Positions 38,677-48,015 of a DNA stretch of 64,000 nt are shown in pieces (positions within the stretch are counted from its first letter, which is position 1; each line of letters starts with the position of its first letter). The stretch comes from Psychroserpens sp041224425 (GTDB taxonomy: Bacteria; Bacteroidota; Bacteroidia; Flavobacteriales; Flavobacteriaceae). The position numbers and the translations under genes were made by a program. The stretch covers positions 310,001 through 374,000 of the forward strand of contig NZ_JBGFGL010000080.1 in the NCBI RefSeq assembly GCF_041224425.1. Reading direction: 5' to 3'. The notes below the pieces were generated by a model. That model worked only from the letters and a program-made list of their open reading frames with translations, searched no databases and was not told the origin of the DNA.

Positions 38677-39810
38677 TTAACTGTATTTAACCTTCCGTAA
38701 AATGCGCACAACCTCTTGATAAGAATTGTAAATTTCAGGACTGTAATTCTTTAAATAGGGTTTTGCCTCATGAAGTTTATCAATAGCTTCATGAAACAGG
38801 TTCAAATAACAGATGAGGTAAGTGGCCGGAAGATTTTTTAAATCAAAAGCTTCATGTTTGGTTAATGTCAAGCCCTTTTTTAGTTTGTCGATAAGGGCAT
38901 TATTTGAGTTGTAAATGTGGTGCAATACCTTTTTGTCAAACTGAGGTGGCTCAAATAATAATTTGGTTTCAATGGTATAGTTGGCATTGTCTTCAAATCG
39001 GATAATAGTTTCCTCAAGTTCATAATACTTGAATGAATTTTGCAATCCAAGACTCACATATTCCAAAATCTTAAAGGAATTATCATCGTAAGTAATGGTA
39101 ACCTCATCAAGTGTAGAGTAAAAAAGGCGGACTTGTTCGTTAATTAGTTCAATATCCACTCTAGAATAATAAGTGTTGCTTTTTACCACTTTTTTTTGTC
39201 CAGACCAACACAGCACGAAATATTCTTTAAAGACTTTGTATTGTGGATTGAAATCCTCGCGTTTTTTCATGAAATTCAAAACACCATCTAACGTGTATTC
39301 AATATTGTTTTGCGCATGTGCTTCAATTTGAGCGACAATTTCAGAATTGACGTCCTCGATTTCAATATCAAATACTTTCGGCATGCTAGTGCTTCCATCT
39401 CTAAAAAAAACGGAACCTCCATAATATTTCCAGATGTTTTTTCGAAGAGAGGTAATTTTTCCATTGGGTCTAATGGTAACTAAGCCAACCACTTTATTAT
39501 CAGGTAAATGTGGGAATGAAATATTCTCGTATTGAACGATAGGCGGATTTGTTAAATAAGCATTGATCAGATTTTGAATCTTACTGTCATCAAAAAAGTT
39601 GACACCAATAATCTTATTGTCTTTGTCCTCGATACCAATCAAGATATATGAATTGTTCTTCGGATTGCTGTTCGAAAGTGCACAAATATGTTTCAGAAAC
39701 TTTGCCTTACCTTCCTTAAATGAAATGTCAACCTTTCGTTTTTTGTCATAAAAACTGTTCTCGTCATTATGAGCCAAAAGATTTTTGATAAGTAGGCGTT
39801 TGTTAATCAT
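38677..39810 (-). CDS. AlbA_2/Schlafen-type DNA-binding domain protein
   Basis: 377 residues. Residues about 15-130 match the AlbA_2 (Schlafen AAA-4 like) domain: DISFKEGKAKFLKHICALSNSNPKNNSYILIGIEDKDNKIIGV. This fold often binds nucleic acid, and related proteins act as putative transcription regulators. The remaining 250 residues resemble no domain I can name, with a helical tail (LTKHEAFDLKNLPATYLICYLNLFHEAI). It converges on the DUF1501 gene across a 173-bp gap containing the terminator. Whether it regulates neighbours is unknown. Confidence 0.78.
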   Translation of the reverse strand: MINKRLLIKNLLAHNDENSFYDKKRKVDISFKEGKAKFLKHICALSNSNPKNNSYILIGIEDKDNKIIGVNFFDDSKIQNLINAYLTNPPIVQYENISFPHLPDNKVVGLVTIRPNGKITSLRKNIWKYYGGSVFFRDGSTSMPKVFDIEIEDVNSEIVAQIEAHAQNNIEYTLDGVLNFMKKREDFNPQYKVFKEYFVLCWSGQKKVVKSNTYYSRVDIELINEQVRLFYSTLDEVTITYDDNSFKILEYVSLGLQNSFKYYELEETIIRFEDNANYTIETKLLFEPPQFDKKVLHHIYNSNNALIDKLKKGLTLTKHEAFDLKNLPATYLICYLNLFHEAIDKLHEAKPYLKNYSPEIYNSYQEVVRILRKVKYS

Positions 39811-39820
39811 TGAATACCGA

Positions 39821-40570
39821 TTAGGACTTATTCACAATAGTTGAATTGGCCTGAGCTGTACAGAACATTAAAACATCAGCAATATTGACATGATTTGGCC
39901 TGGAAACGGTAAAATAAATCACTTCAGCAATGTCTTCAGGTTGCAAGGCTTTATAGCCTTTATAAACGTTATCTGCAATGGGATCGCCTTTGAAACGAAC
40001 TTTGGAAAATTCTGTTTCAACCAATCCTGGATTAATAGCAGTTACCTTAATTCCAAAAGGATTTAGATCAATACGCATACCTTCAGTAATAGCCAAAACC
40101 GCATGCTTGCTTCCGCAATACACATTACCTTTAGGATACACTTCCTTTCCTGCCGAAGATCCTATATTAATGATATGTCCAGATTGTCGTTTGGTCATAT
40201 CTGGAATGATAGCTTTGCTTACGTACAATAAGCCTTTCACATTGATGTCCATCATCGCATCCCAATCCTCTAAACTTCCACTTTGAATAGGATCTAGTCC
40301 ATGGGCATTTCCTGCATTGTTGATTAAAATATCAATAGATTTGAAATCTTCTGGCAAGGAATTGACGGCTTCTTGAGTTGCTTTTTTATCCCTGACATCA
40401 AAATTTAAGGTGTGTACATCTGTTTCCTTGCTTAAGGCTTTTTGGATAATATCCAACCGTTCTTGTCGTCTTCCACAAAGAACAAGTCGGATGCCATGTT
40501 TAGCAAATTCGTGAGCTGTAGCTCTTCCAATTCCACTGGTGGCTCCAGTAATTAATGCGGTTTTATTCAT
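39821..40570 (-). CDS. Short-chain dehydrogenase/reductase (YdfG-like)
   Basis: 249 residues from the ATG at 40570; the ORF extends 13 codons into the aldo-keto reductase gene but MNKTALITG is the normal start. Cofactor loop TGATSGIG, NNAG, catalytic Ser in NIGSSAG and the Tyr-x3-Lys pair in YCGSKH are all intact. C-terminal marks (INPGLVETEFSKVRF) fit the NADP-dependent serine/3-hydroxy acid dehydrogenase group to which YdfG belongs. It lies 10 bp after the aldo-keto reductase gene, giving a two-gene reductase operon. Confidence 0.93.
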   Translation of the reverse strand: MNKTALITGATSGIGRATAHEFAKHGIRLVLCGRRQERLDIIQKALSKETDVHTLNFDVRDKKATQEAVNSLPEDFKSIDILINNAGNAHGLDPIQSGSLEDWDAMMDINVKGLLYVSKAIIPDMTKRQSGHIINIGSSAGKEVYPKGNVYCGSKHAVLAITEGMRIDLNPFGIKVTAINPGLVETEFSKVRFKGDPIADNVYKGYKALQPEDIAEVIYFTVSRPNHVNIADVLMFCTAQANSTIVNKS

Positions 40571-40580
40571 AATATCTATT

Positions 40581-41444
40581 TTATGGGACTTTATGACCTT
40601 GAGCGGCAACTAATATCTTAAACCAATCTTCTAATTCTAAATCAATCTCCTCAGCATTTTTTGCATTCGTTATTCGCCTTTTATCAGTTGTTCCGATAAC
40701 AGGATGAATATGTGCTGGATGTTTTAAAATCCATGCCAATAACAATTGATCTTCGGTGGCAGAATATTTATCCATGAGTTCACCCAATTGTTTATGGATG
40801 CGTCGTGTTTGTTCGGTATCTTCTTTAAACACACTTCCTAAAGGCGACCAAGCCATTGGTGTTATTTTTTGCATAAGCATTTGATCTAAAGATCCATTAT
40901 GCATAGCTGTGTGTTGCGTTAGCGAGAATTCTATCTGATTAACGGCAATTGATGTTGCACTAGAAATCAAATCAACTTGTGATGGCGTAAAATTTGACAA
41001 CCCGAAATCTTTTATTTTCCCTTGTTGCTTCAACGTTGAAATGGCTTCAGCAATAACATCTGGATGCATTAACGGACTTGGCCTGTGCAGTAGAAACAAA
41101 TCCAAATAGTCAGTTTTCAGATGCTTTAAAGATGTTTCAGCCGACCAAATGATGTAGTCTTTACTGTAATCGTAATGTTTGACAGTGTTATTGCGATTGT
41201 CACTCAAATATTGAATGCCACATTTAGTGATTAGTTGGATATGTTCTCTGGAAACACCACTATCTTTTAAAGCCCTTCCGAATTCAGCTTCTGTGGTATA
41301 GCCACCATAAATATCGGCATGATCAAAGGTCGTAATTTGGGTATCGATACAATGATGTATCATTGTGATCATGTCTTGTTTTGAATATTGCTTTCCCCAA
41401 ACGCCCCAAGTCATGGTCCCTGCAATTAATCGAGAATATTTCAC
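40581..41444 (-). CDS. Aldo/keto reductase
   Basis: 287 residues. The start is GTG (41442-41444): the first strand of the barrel, KYSRLIAGTMTWG, would be lost if the next ATG were used. Catalytic tetrad positions are visible: Asp and Tyr in FDHADIYGGYTTEAEFGRAL, Lys in LITKCGI and His in LFLLHRPSPL. It is a NADPH-dependent carbonyl reductase of the YdhF-like group, with unknown physiological substrate. It is the first gene of a pair with the SDR. Confidence 0.9.
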   Translation of the reverse strand: MKYSRLIAGTMTWGVWGKQYSKQDMITMIHHCIDTQITTFDHADIYGGYTTEAEFGRALKDSGVSREHIQLITKCGIQYLSDNRNNTVKHYDYSKDYIIWSAETSLKHLKTDYLDLFLLHRPSPLMHPDVIAEAISTLKQQGKIKDFGLSNFTPSQVDLISSATSIAVNQIEFSLTQHTAMHNGSLDQMLMQKITPMAWSPLGSVFKEDTEQTRRIHKQLGELMDKYSATEDQLLLAWILKHPAHIHPVIGTTDKRRITNAKNAEEIDLELEDWFKILVAAQGHKVP

Positions 41445-41548
41445 TTTTTTTTCAGTTTATATAGGTTTTTCTGCAATTCATGTATAAAAATAGTCAAATC
41501 TTGAGGATAAAAGTATTATTGAATTGTAATTATTAATCAACCCAAATC

Positions 41549-42118
41549 ATGTCAATCAAACGTTTTTCTAAATCCATTCTATATGTAGTTTTATTGCTGG
41601 TTTCTTTAAGTAGTTGCTCAAAGCAAGAAGAAAGTGGTTTCGAAGACAACAGTCTTGTTAATGTCAAACTTTCGGCTACTCCTTCAGTATATCAATCTTT
41701 TAATTTGGATATTATTGAAGTGCAACTTCAGGTTCTTGAAGATCAAACAGATGCGAATGCATGGATTAGTCTGAACACAATTAACACAGGTGTTCAAGAT
41801 GTCTCACAGTTAAGAGCCAATAAGGTAATTAACTTAGTCGATTTTGAACAAGTTCCTTCAGATTTCATATACAGTATAAAGCTGGTTTTAGGTGACAATA
41901 ATACCGCTTTAAAGAATGGCGTGACTTATGATTTGTACGTCACTACAGACTATATTAACGGCTCAACAAACATCATTGAAAAGGAGTTTAAGGAAAACAA
42001 ATTATATGATTTAACGATTGAATTAAACATCGACGAATCAGTTAACTTAAGCTCTGAAAACAGTGCTGAACTTCAACCTAAAACAAGTACACTTTTACGT
42101 CTTTACAATTTGTTTTAA
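41549..42118 (+). CDS. DUF4382-like lipoprotein
   Basis: 189 residues. The signal peptide ends SLSSC (Cys23), followed by SKQEESGFED. The mature protein is a single beta domain resembling DUF4382: VNVKLSATPSVYQSFNLDIIEVQLQ, then WISLNTINTGVQDVSQL and LVLGDNNTALKNGVTYDL. This family is common in marine bacteria and has no assigned function. It is monocistronic, flanked by a terminator and by the divergent aldo-keto reductase. Confidence 0.78.
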   Translation: MSIKRFSKSILYVVLLLVSLSSCSKQEESGFEDNSLVNVKLSATPSVYQSFNLDIIEVQLQVLEDQTDANAWISLNTINTGVQDVSQLRANKVINLVDFEQVPSDFIYSIKLVLGDNNTALKNGVTYDLYVTTDYINGSTNIIEKEFKENKLYDLTIELNIDESVNLSSENSAELQPKTSTLLRLYNLF

Positions 42119-42145
42119 AAAAAATAGAAAACTCAATAAATTAAA

Positions 42146-42178
42146 GGAGTAGTATTAAATGTACTACTCTTTTTTTTA
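42146..42178 (+). terminator. Terminator after the DUF4382-like gene
   Basis: Stem GAGTAGTA / TACTACTC with a 7-nt loop followed by eight or more T residues. Confidence 0.88.
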
Positions 42179-42268
42179 ACCAATTGTTAACATCAATCCA
42201 AGAAAAATTTTAACAATTTGCGTAACCCAATACAGAAGTATAATTTACTGGCTTTAAATACATAAATA

Positions 42269-43270
42269 ATGGAAGATACAAGTACAGTTGATATCAAAAG
42301 TATCAATGAGAAAATAGAAAAGGAAAGTGCGTTTGTTGATTTGTTGGTCATGGAAATGAACAAAGTCATTGTCGGACAAAAGCACATGGTAGAACGCTTG
42401 CTTATAGGTTTGCTAGGACAAGGGCACATACTACTTGAGGGAGTTCCTGGTCTTGCAAAAACCTTAGCCATAAACACTTTGTCTCAAGCGGTTGACGGAA
42501 GTTTTAGTAGAATTCAGTTTACACCAGATTTACTTCCTGCAGATGTAGTGGGAACTTTGATTTACAATATGAAGGAGAACGATTTCTCCATCAAGAAAGG
42601 ACCAATCTTTGCCAATTTTGTCTTGGCAGATGAAATCAACAGAGCACCAGCTAAGGTGCAGTCGGCGCTTTTGGAAGCCATGCAAGAAAAGCAGGTTACT
42701 ATTGGTGACGACACCTTTATACTAGATAAACCATTTTTGGTAATGGCTACTCAAAACCCTGTAGAACAAGAAGGAACCTATCCGTTACCAGAAGCGCAGG
42801 TGGATCGATTCATGTTGAAAACAGTTATTGATTATCCAAAGCAAGAGGAAGAGCAATTGATTATGAGAGCCAATTTAAAAGGTGCATGGGATAAGGTTAA
42901 TCCTGTGGTTTCATTAGAACAAATATTAAATGCTCAAAAAGCCGTTCGCGAAGTTTATATGGATGAAAAAATTGAGAAATACATTCTCGATATTATTTTC
43001 GCGACACGTTATCCTGAAAAATACCGATTGGCAGATTTAAAACCACTAATCTCTTTTGGAGCGTCTCCTCGTGGAAGTATTAATTTGGCAAATGCAGCTA
43101 AATGTTATGCGTTTATCAAACGTCGTGGCTATGTTATTCCTGAAGACGTGAGAGCTGTCGTTCATGACGTACTTCGACATAGAATAGGCATTACTTACGA
43201 AGCGGAAGCTGAAAATGTCACTTCAGAAGACATCATCAATAAAATCGTCAACGAAATCGAAGTCCCATAG
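42269..43270 (+). CDS. MoxR-family AAA+ ATPase of the Bat operon
   Basis: 333 residues. Walker A is LLEGVPGLAKT near 50-60, Walker B VLADEINR, and sensor-1 region MATQNPVEQEGTYPLPEAQVDRF; all are family hallmarks. MoxR ATPases act as chaperones for von Willebrand factor A (VWA) proteins, here most likely BatA and BatB encoded downstream. First gene of an eight-gene run. The gap to the DUF58 gene is 103 bp, so a second promoter may exist there. Confidence 0.95.
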   Translation: MEDTSTVDIKSINEKIEKESAFVDLLVMEMNKVIVGQKHMVERLLIGLLGQGHILLEGVPGLAKTLAINTLSQAVDGSFSRIQFTPDLLPADVVGTLIYNMKENDFSIKKGPIFANFVLADEINRAPAKVQSALLEAMQEKQVTIGDDTFILDKPFLVMATQNPVEQEGTYPLPEAQVDRFMLKTVIDYPKQEEEQLIMRANLKGAWDKVNPVVSLEQILNAQKAVREVYMDEKIEKYILDIIFATRYPEKYRLADLKPLISFGASPRGSINLANAAKCYAFIKRRGYVIPEDVRAVVHDVLRHRIGITYEAEAENVTSEDIINKIVNEIEVP

Positions 43271-43373
43271 AGTGATGATAGTTGATATTTCGTGAGAAGC
43301 GGAAAATCTTTATAATGGTTGCACTCTTAATTTGGAAAGTTCTGCAACATTTACGGAAGGACAGATTGGAATA

Positions 43374-44240
43374 ATGGATACTAAGGAATTACTAAAGAAA
43401 GTTCGGAAAATTGAGATTAAGACAAGACGCTTGTCTGATCATATCTTTGGAGGTGAGTACCACTCTACTTTCAAAGGTCGTGGTATGACTTTTTCTGAAG
43501 TAAGACAGTATCAGTTTGGAGATGATGTAAGAAATATCGATTGGAATGTTACAGCGCGATATAATGAACCTTTTGTCAAGGTTTTTGAAGAAGAACGCGA
43601 GCTTACCATGATGTTGATGGTTGACATCTCAGGCTCCAAACTTTTCGGAACTTCAGAACAATTCAAAAATGAAGTGGCTACCGAAATCGCAGCTACTTTG
43701 GCATTTTCAGCAACACAGAACAATGATAAAATCGGACTGATTTTGTTTTCAGATACGATAGAACTTTACATTCCGCCTAAGAAAGGACGTTATCATGTCT
43801 TGCGAATCATTCGAGAGCTTATTGAGTTTGAACCTCAAAGTAAACGAACCGATATTTCGGAAGCTTTTAAGTTTCTGTCTAATGTAATGAAGAAAAAAGC
43901 CATTGTTTTTGTGCTTAGTGACTTTATTGCTGAAGATTATAAGCAAACCTTGAAAATAGCTGCAAACAAACACGATATCACTGGAATTAGAATTTATGAT
44001 AAGCATGAGGAAACCATTCCAAACTTAGGGATGGTTCAAATGGAAGATGAGGAAAGTGGAGAGCTGGTCTTGGTGAACACAAGCTCAAAAAAAACACGAA
44101 ATAATTACAGTGCCTACTACAGGGAGAAAGTCAATTATTTTAAAGATGTGTTTACTAAATCTGGAGCTGGTACGATCGATTGTCGTGTTGATGAGAGTTA
44201 TGTGAAAAAATTATTGGGATATTTTAAAAGACGAGGATAA
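43374..44240 (+). CDS. DUF58 protein of the Bat operon
   Basis: 288 residues from the ATG at 43374; the longer ORF starts at TTG and adds 14 residues not typical of the family. It has the DUF58 core RGMTFSEVRQYQFGDDVRNIDWNVTARY and a VWA-like segment with MLMVDISGSKLFG, a metal-ion-dependent adhesion site of the DxSxS type. No transmembrane segment. It is thought to work with the MoxR ATPase at the membrane. The next gene follows after 2 bp. Confidence 0.93.
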   Translation: MDTKELLKKVRKIEIKTRRLSDHIFGGEYHSTFKGRGMTFSEVRQYQFGDDVRNIDWNVTARYNEPFVKVFEEERELTMMLMVDISGSKLFGTSEQFKNEVATEIAATLAFSATQNNDKIGLILFSDTIELYIPPKKGRYHVLRIIRELIEFEPQSKRTDISEAFKFLSNVMKKKAIVFVLSDFIAEDYKQTLKIAANKHDITGIRIYDKHEETIPNLGMVQMEDEESGELVLVNTSSKKTRNNYSAYYREKVNYFKDVFTKSGAGTIDCRVDESYVKKLLGYFKRRG

Positions 44241-44242
44241 TA

Positions 44243-45895
44243 TTGGATAGATTCAAAACATATAGAAACACAGCAGTTGTAAGCTTGATTTTTCTTTGGG
44301 CATTTTCAATTTCGGCTCAAGTGAAATCTTCTATTGATTCGACTTCCATAAAAATCGGACAGGAAATAAAGTACAAAGTTGAGGTTGAAGCAGACACAAC
44401 CGATTTTGTAGTCTTTCCTGAGGGTCAAAGTTTCATGCCTTTGGAAGTGATTGAATCGTACAAGATTGATACCACAAAAAAGGCTGCTAAATACCAACTT
44501 ATAAAGACCTATGGCTTAACACAATTTGATTCGGGACGTTACATCATTCCGAAGCAAAAAATTAGTATAGGATCTCGAACCTTTTTTACAGATTCCTTAG
44601 AGGTGTTGGTTTCCAATGTTGAGGTTGATACCACAAAACAAGGACTTTATGATATCAAGCCGCTTATTGAGGTCGAAAAAAGCAGTAATAATAGATGGCT
44701 GATAATTTTAGGCATTATTGCAGGATTAGCCTTATTGGCATTTTTGCTGTATTGGTTCATTTGGCGAAAAAAACCTTTAACAGAAGAAGCCAAAATAGCC
44801 ATGCTTCCTCCTTATGATAGAGCGAAATTGGCACTTAAGAATCTGGATGATAGCACCTACTTAGAGAATGCTGAATTAAAAGATTACTATTCTGAACTAA
44901 CATTCATTATTCGAAAATATCTTGACGAAAAGGTATATGATAAAGCATTGGAAAGCACTACCGATGAATTGATTACGCGCTTAAACCTTTTGAAAGATGC
45001 TAATCAGGTTAAAATTAGTCAAGAGGATATCAATAATCTTGAAACCATTTTAAAACGTGCCGATTTGGTAAAATTTGCAAAGTCTTCACCTGATGTTGAA
45101 CTCGCAAAAATGGACAGAGCAACCATTGATAATGAAATCGATCATGTTAAAGAAGCACTTCCTGAACCAACCGAAGAAGAAAAATTACTGAACCAACAAT
45201 ACAAAGAAGCACAAGAACGTAAAAAGAAACGTAGAAAAATTATTCTTACCGTCAGTATTGCTGCTTTTGTTATTCTGGCAACATTTATAGGTTTTGGTGT
45301 CAAATACGGTTTCACTTATGTCAAGGATACAATTGTTGGGCATGAGAGCAAAAATCTTCTGGAAGGTGATTGGGTTTACAGTGAGTATGGTGTGCCACCT
45401 GTTATGATTAGTACACCTAAAGTTTTGAAGCGAGAACTAATTAAATTGCCTGAAGAATTACAAGACAAACTTAGCAATACAAGTTTCAGATTTAATTCTT
45501 TAGAATCTGGAATAGACATTCAAGTAAGCACAACCACTTTTAATTACACCGAAGAACAAAAAAAGGAACTAGAATCTGATGACGCTAAAGCTAAGGAGTT
45601 ATTGTCGACCTCTGAACAATTTTTGGATAAACTCGAATCGCAAGGTGCTAAAGACATTACGGTTAAAAGAGAACAGTTTATCACTCCTAATGCTGCTGAA
45701 GGACTCAAAACTTATGGAACAATGACGATTGATTATGAAGGTAACCTTTATCCAGCAAACTATATCATTATTTTGTTCAAGGCTGAGAATGTCAGACAAC
45801 AGGTTTTGTTACAATGGCGAGCAGATGATGTGTATGCAGATCAAATGGTGGAACGCATCTTAAATTCTATCGAACTTAAAAAAGCTGAGGACTGA
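44243..45895 (+). CDS. BatD-like N-terminal membrane protein of the Bat operon
   Basis: 550 residues, starting at TTG (44243): the next ATG lies some 65 codons downstream and would remove the signal sequence (VVSLIFLWAFSISAQ), so TTG is the best choice. Layout: periplasmic beta domain (about 25-145), transmembrane helix (about 150-175), a cytoplasmic helical region (to about 330), a second helix (about 333-360) and a C-terminal beta region with GAKDITVKREQFITPN. It is conserved between the DUF58 and batA genes in Flavobacteriia. The function is unknown beyond its membership in the operon. Its stop overlaps the batA start by 1 nt. Confidence 0.8.
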   Translation: MDRFKTYRNTAVVSLIFLWAFSISAQVKSSIDSTSIKIGQEIKYKVEVEADTTDFVVFPEGQSFMPLEVIESYKIDTTKKAAKYQLIKTYGLTQFDSGRYIIPKQKISIGSRTFFTDSLEVLVSNVEVDTTKQGLYDIKPLIEVEKSSNNRWLIILGIIAGLALLAFLLYWFIWRKKPLTEEAKIAMLPPYDRAKLALKNLDDSTYLENAELKDYYSELTFIIRKYLDEKVYDKALESTTDELITRLNLLKDANQVKISQEDINNLETILKRADLVKFAKSSPDVELAKMDRATIDNEIDHVKEALPEPTEEEKLLNQQYKEAQERKKKRRKIILTVSIAAFVILATFIGFGVKYGFTYVKDTIVGHESKNLLEGDWVYSEYGVPPVMISTPKVLKRELIKLPEELQDKLSNTSFRFNSLESGIDIQVSTTTFNYTEEQKKELESDDAKAKELLSTSEQFLDKLESQGAKDITVKREQFITPNAAEGLKTYGTMTIDYEGNLYPANYIIILFKAENVRQQVLLQWRADDVYADQMVERILNSIELKKAED

Positions 45896-46899
45896 TGTTA
45901 GAAGGAATAGAGTTTTTAAATAAAGAATTGTTTTGGCTATTGCTGTTGTTGCCAATAGCTATTATTTGGTATGTCTTTACTAGAAAAAAACAAACAGCCG
46001 AATTAAAAATATCAAGCTTAAAAGGATTTAAGACCTCATCGTCTTGGTTACCTCAACTGAAGCCCATCTTATTTTTATTACGATTACTGGCTTTAGGTTT
46101 GCTTATTACAGCCTTAGCACGACCAAGAACTGTTGATGTTTCCACAAAAACAAAAACGACAAAAGGAATCGATATCGTAATGGCCATTGATGTGTCGGCA
46201 AGTATGCTGGCAAAGGATTTATTACCAAATCGATTGGAGGCCCTAAAAAAAGTTGCGGCACAATTCATCCAAGGACGACCAAACGACAGAATCGGACTTG
46301 TGGAATATGCAGGAGAAAGCTATACCAAAACACCAATTACTTCAGACAAGACTATTGTTTTGAGGTCTTTAAGAGATATTAAATACAACACGATTATTGA
46401 AGGTGGTACAGCCATTGGTATGGGATTGGCTACTTCAGTAAACAGATTGAAAGACAGTAAGGCTAAAAGCAAGGTTATTATTCTATTAACTGATGGTGTC
46501 AATAATTCTGGATTTATTGACCCTAAAATTGCTAGTGAGCTTGCTGTTGAATATGGCATCAAAACCTATACCATCGGATTGGGAACTAACGGGATGGCAC
46601 TATCTCCTATAGCGATTAATCCTGGTGGGACTTTTCAATATGGAAGGGTTCAAGTGGAGATAGATGAAGATTTACTAAAGAACATCGCAGAAGTCACAGG
46701 TGGCAAATATTTTAGAGCTACCGATAATAAAAAGCTTGAAGAGATTTACAATGAAATCAATAAACTAGAAAAGACCGAAGTTGAAGAATTTAAATTCTAC
46801 AATTACGAAGAAAAATATAGACCGTTAGTGATTATCGCAGGATTGTTACTAATGTTGGAACTGTTGTTGCGATATACAATTTTTAGAAGTTTTGTTTAG
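45895..46899 (+). CDS. batA: BatA VWA-domain membrane protein
   Basis: 334 residues. Two N-terminal helices (about 10-28 and 58-76), a VWA domain with intact DxSxS metal site in IVMAIDVSASM, LLTDGVNNSG as the second conserved segment, and a C-terminal helix (about 308-327). The bat genes (Bacteroides aerotolerance) are linked to growth under oxidative stress; mechanism unknown. The start codon overlaps the preceding stop (TGATG), indicating coupling. Confidence 0.93.
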   Translation: MLEGIEFLNKELFWLLLLLPIAIIWYVFTRKKQTAELKISSLKGFKTSSSWLPQLKPILFLLRLLALGLLITALARPRTVDVSTKTKTTKGIDIVMAIDVSASMLAKDLLPNRLEALKKVAAQFIQGRPNDRIGLVEYAGESYTKTPITSDKTIVLRSLRDIKYNTIIEGGTAIGMGLATSVNRLKDSKAKSKVIILLTDGVNNSGFIDPKIASELAVEYGIKTYTIGLGTNGMALSPIAINPGGTFQYGRVQVEIDEDLLKNIAEVTGGKYFRATDNKKLEEIYNEINKLEKTEVEEFKFYNYEEKYRPLVIIAGLLLMLELLLRYTIFRSFV

Positions 46900-46902
46900 G
46901 AT

Positions 46903-47946
46903 ATGAACTTATTTCAGCTAGAAGAAAAAATATGGTTTTGGGCATTGTTGGTAATTCCGGCAATCATTTTGCTGTTTATCCTACTTCAAATATGGAAACA
47001 CAGAGCCCAAAAACGTTTTGCTAATAAAACCTTGTTGAAACGTTTAAGTCCGAATCAATCGCTTTTTAAATCCATTTTAAAATTGGTTGTGTTCTGTTTG
47101 GCATTGGCAAGCTTGACCATTGCGCTAGTGAATCCTAAAATAGGAACCAAATTGGAGACCGTTAAACGTGAAGGCGTTGATATCGTTTTTGCTGTTGATG
47201 TTTCCAAAAGTATGTTAGCTGAAGACATTGCGCCAAACCGCTTGGAAAAATCAAAGCAGTTGGTAACGCAAATCATCAATAATCTTGCGAGCGATCGTAT
47301 AGGAATTATTGCTTATGCAGGAAAAGCATTTCCACAACTGCCTATTACAACTGATTATGCGTCTGCAAAAATGTTTCTTCAAAACATGAATACAGATATG
47401 TTGTCTTCACAAGGAACAGCCATCAATGAAGCGATTGAGTTGGCGACAACGTATTTTGATGATGAAGAACAAACCAATCGTGTGCTCATTATTATTTCTG
47501 ATGGTGAAGATCATTCCGAAGGTGCCGAAAGCATCGCAGAACAAGCCAATAATGATGGTATTCGCATTTTTACTATTGGTGTTGGGAGCACCAAAGGAGG
47601 TCCAATTCCTATTAAAAGAAATGGTATTGTATTGAATTATAAAAAAGATAATAATGGTGAAACCGTCATTACCAAATTAGATGAAGACACTTTAAAAGCC
47701 ATTGCGTCGGAAGCAAATGGAGAGTATATCAATGGAGAGAATACTATAGAAGTGGTTGATACCATTCGGGATATCTTGAATAAAATGGACAAAACAGAAT
47801 TTGAGGCTAAGGAATTTGCCGACTTTAAAGATCAGTTTCAATGGTTTATAGCCTTTGCTATCTTCTTTTTGTTTATCGATGTCTTCTTTTTGGAACGAAA
47901 AACGGCATGGCTAAAAAGATTGAATCTGTTTAACGAGAATATGTAA
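46903..47946 (+). CDS. batB: BatB VWA-domain membrane protein
   Basis: 347 residues with the same layout as BatA, of which it is a paralogue: N-terminal helices, VWA domain with IVFAVDVSKSM, and a C-terminal helix (WFIAFAIFFLFIDVFFLE). ISDGEDHSEGAESIAEQA supplies the further metal-site residues. BatA and BatB form a complex in Bacteroides. It lies 3 bp after batA. Confidence 0.93.
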   Translation: MNLFQLEEKIWFWALLVIPAIILLFILLQIWKHRAQKRFANKTLLKRLSPNQSLFKSILKLVVFCLALASLTIALVNPKIGTKLETVKREGVDIVFAVDVSKSMLAEDIAPNRLEKSKQLVTQIINNLASDRIGIIAYAGKAFPQLPITTDYASAKMFLQNMNTDMLSSQGTAINEAIELATTYFDDEEQTNRVLIIISDGEDHSEGAESIAEQANNDGIRIFTIGVGSTKGGPIPIKRNGIVLNYKKDNNGETVITKLDEDTLKAIASEANGEYINGENTIEVVDTIRDILNKMDKTEFEAKEFADFKDQFQWFIAFAIFFLFIDVFFLERKTAWLKRLNLFNENM

Positions 47947-48015
47947 CGTTGGGAGAATTTATAAAATCTTTAACTATAACAAATTACACAGTTTTTTATA
48001 TTGCTGATTGGTCTT

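Noticed and set aside
43332..43373. Upstream TTG extension of the DUF58 gene
   Set aside because: The added residues do not fit the family, and ATG at 43374 begins with the typical MDTKELLKK.
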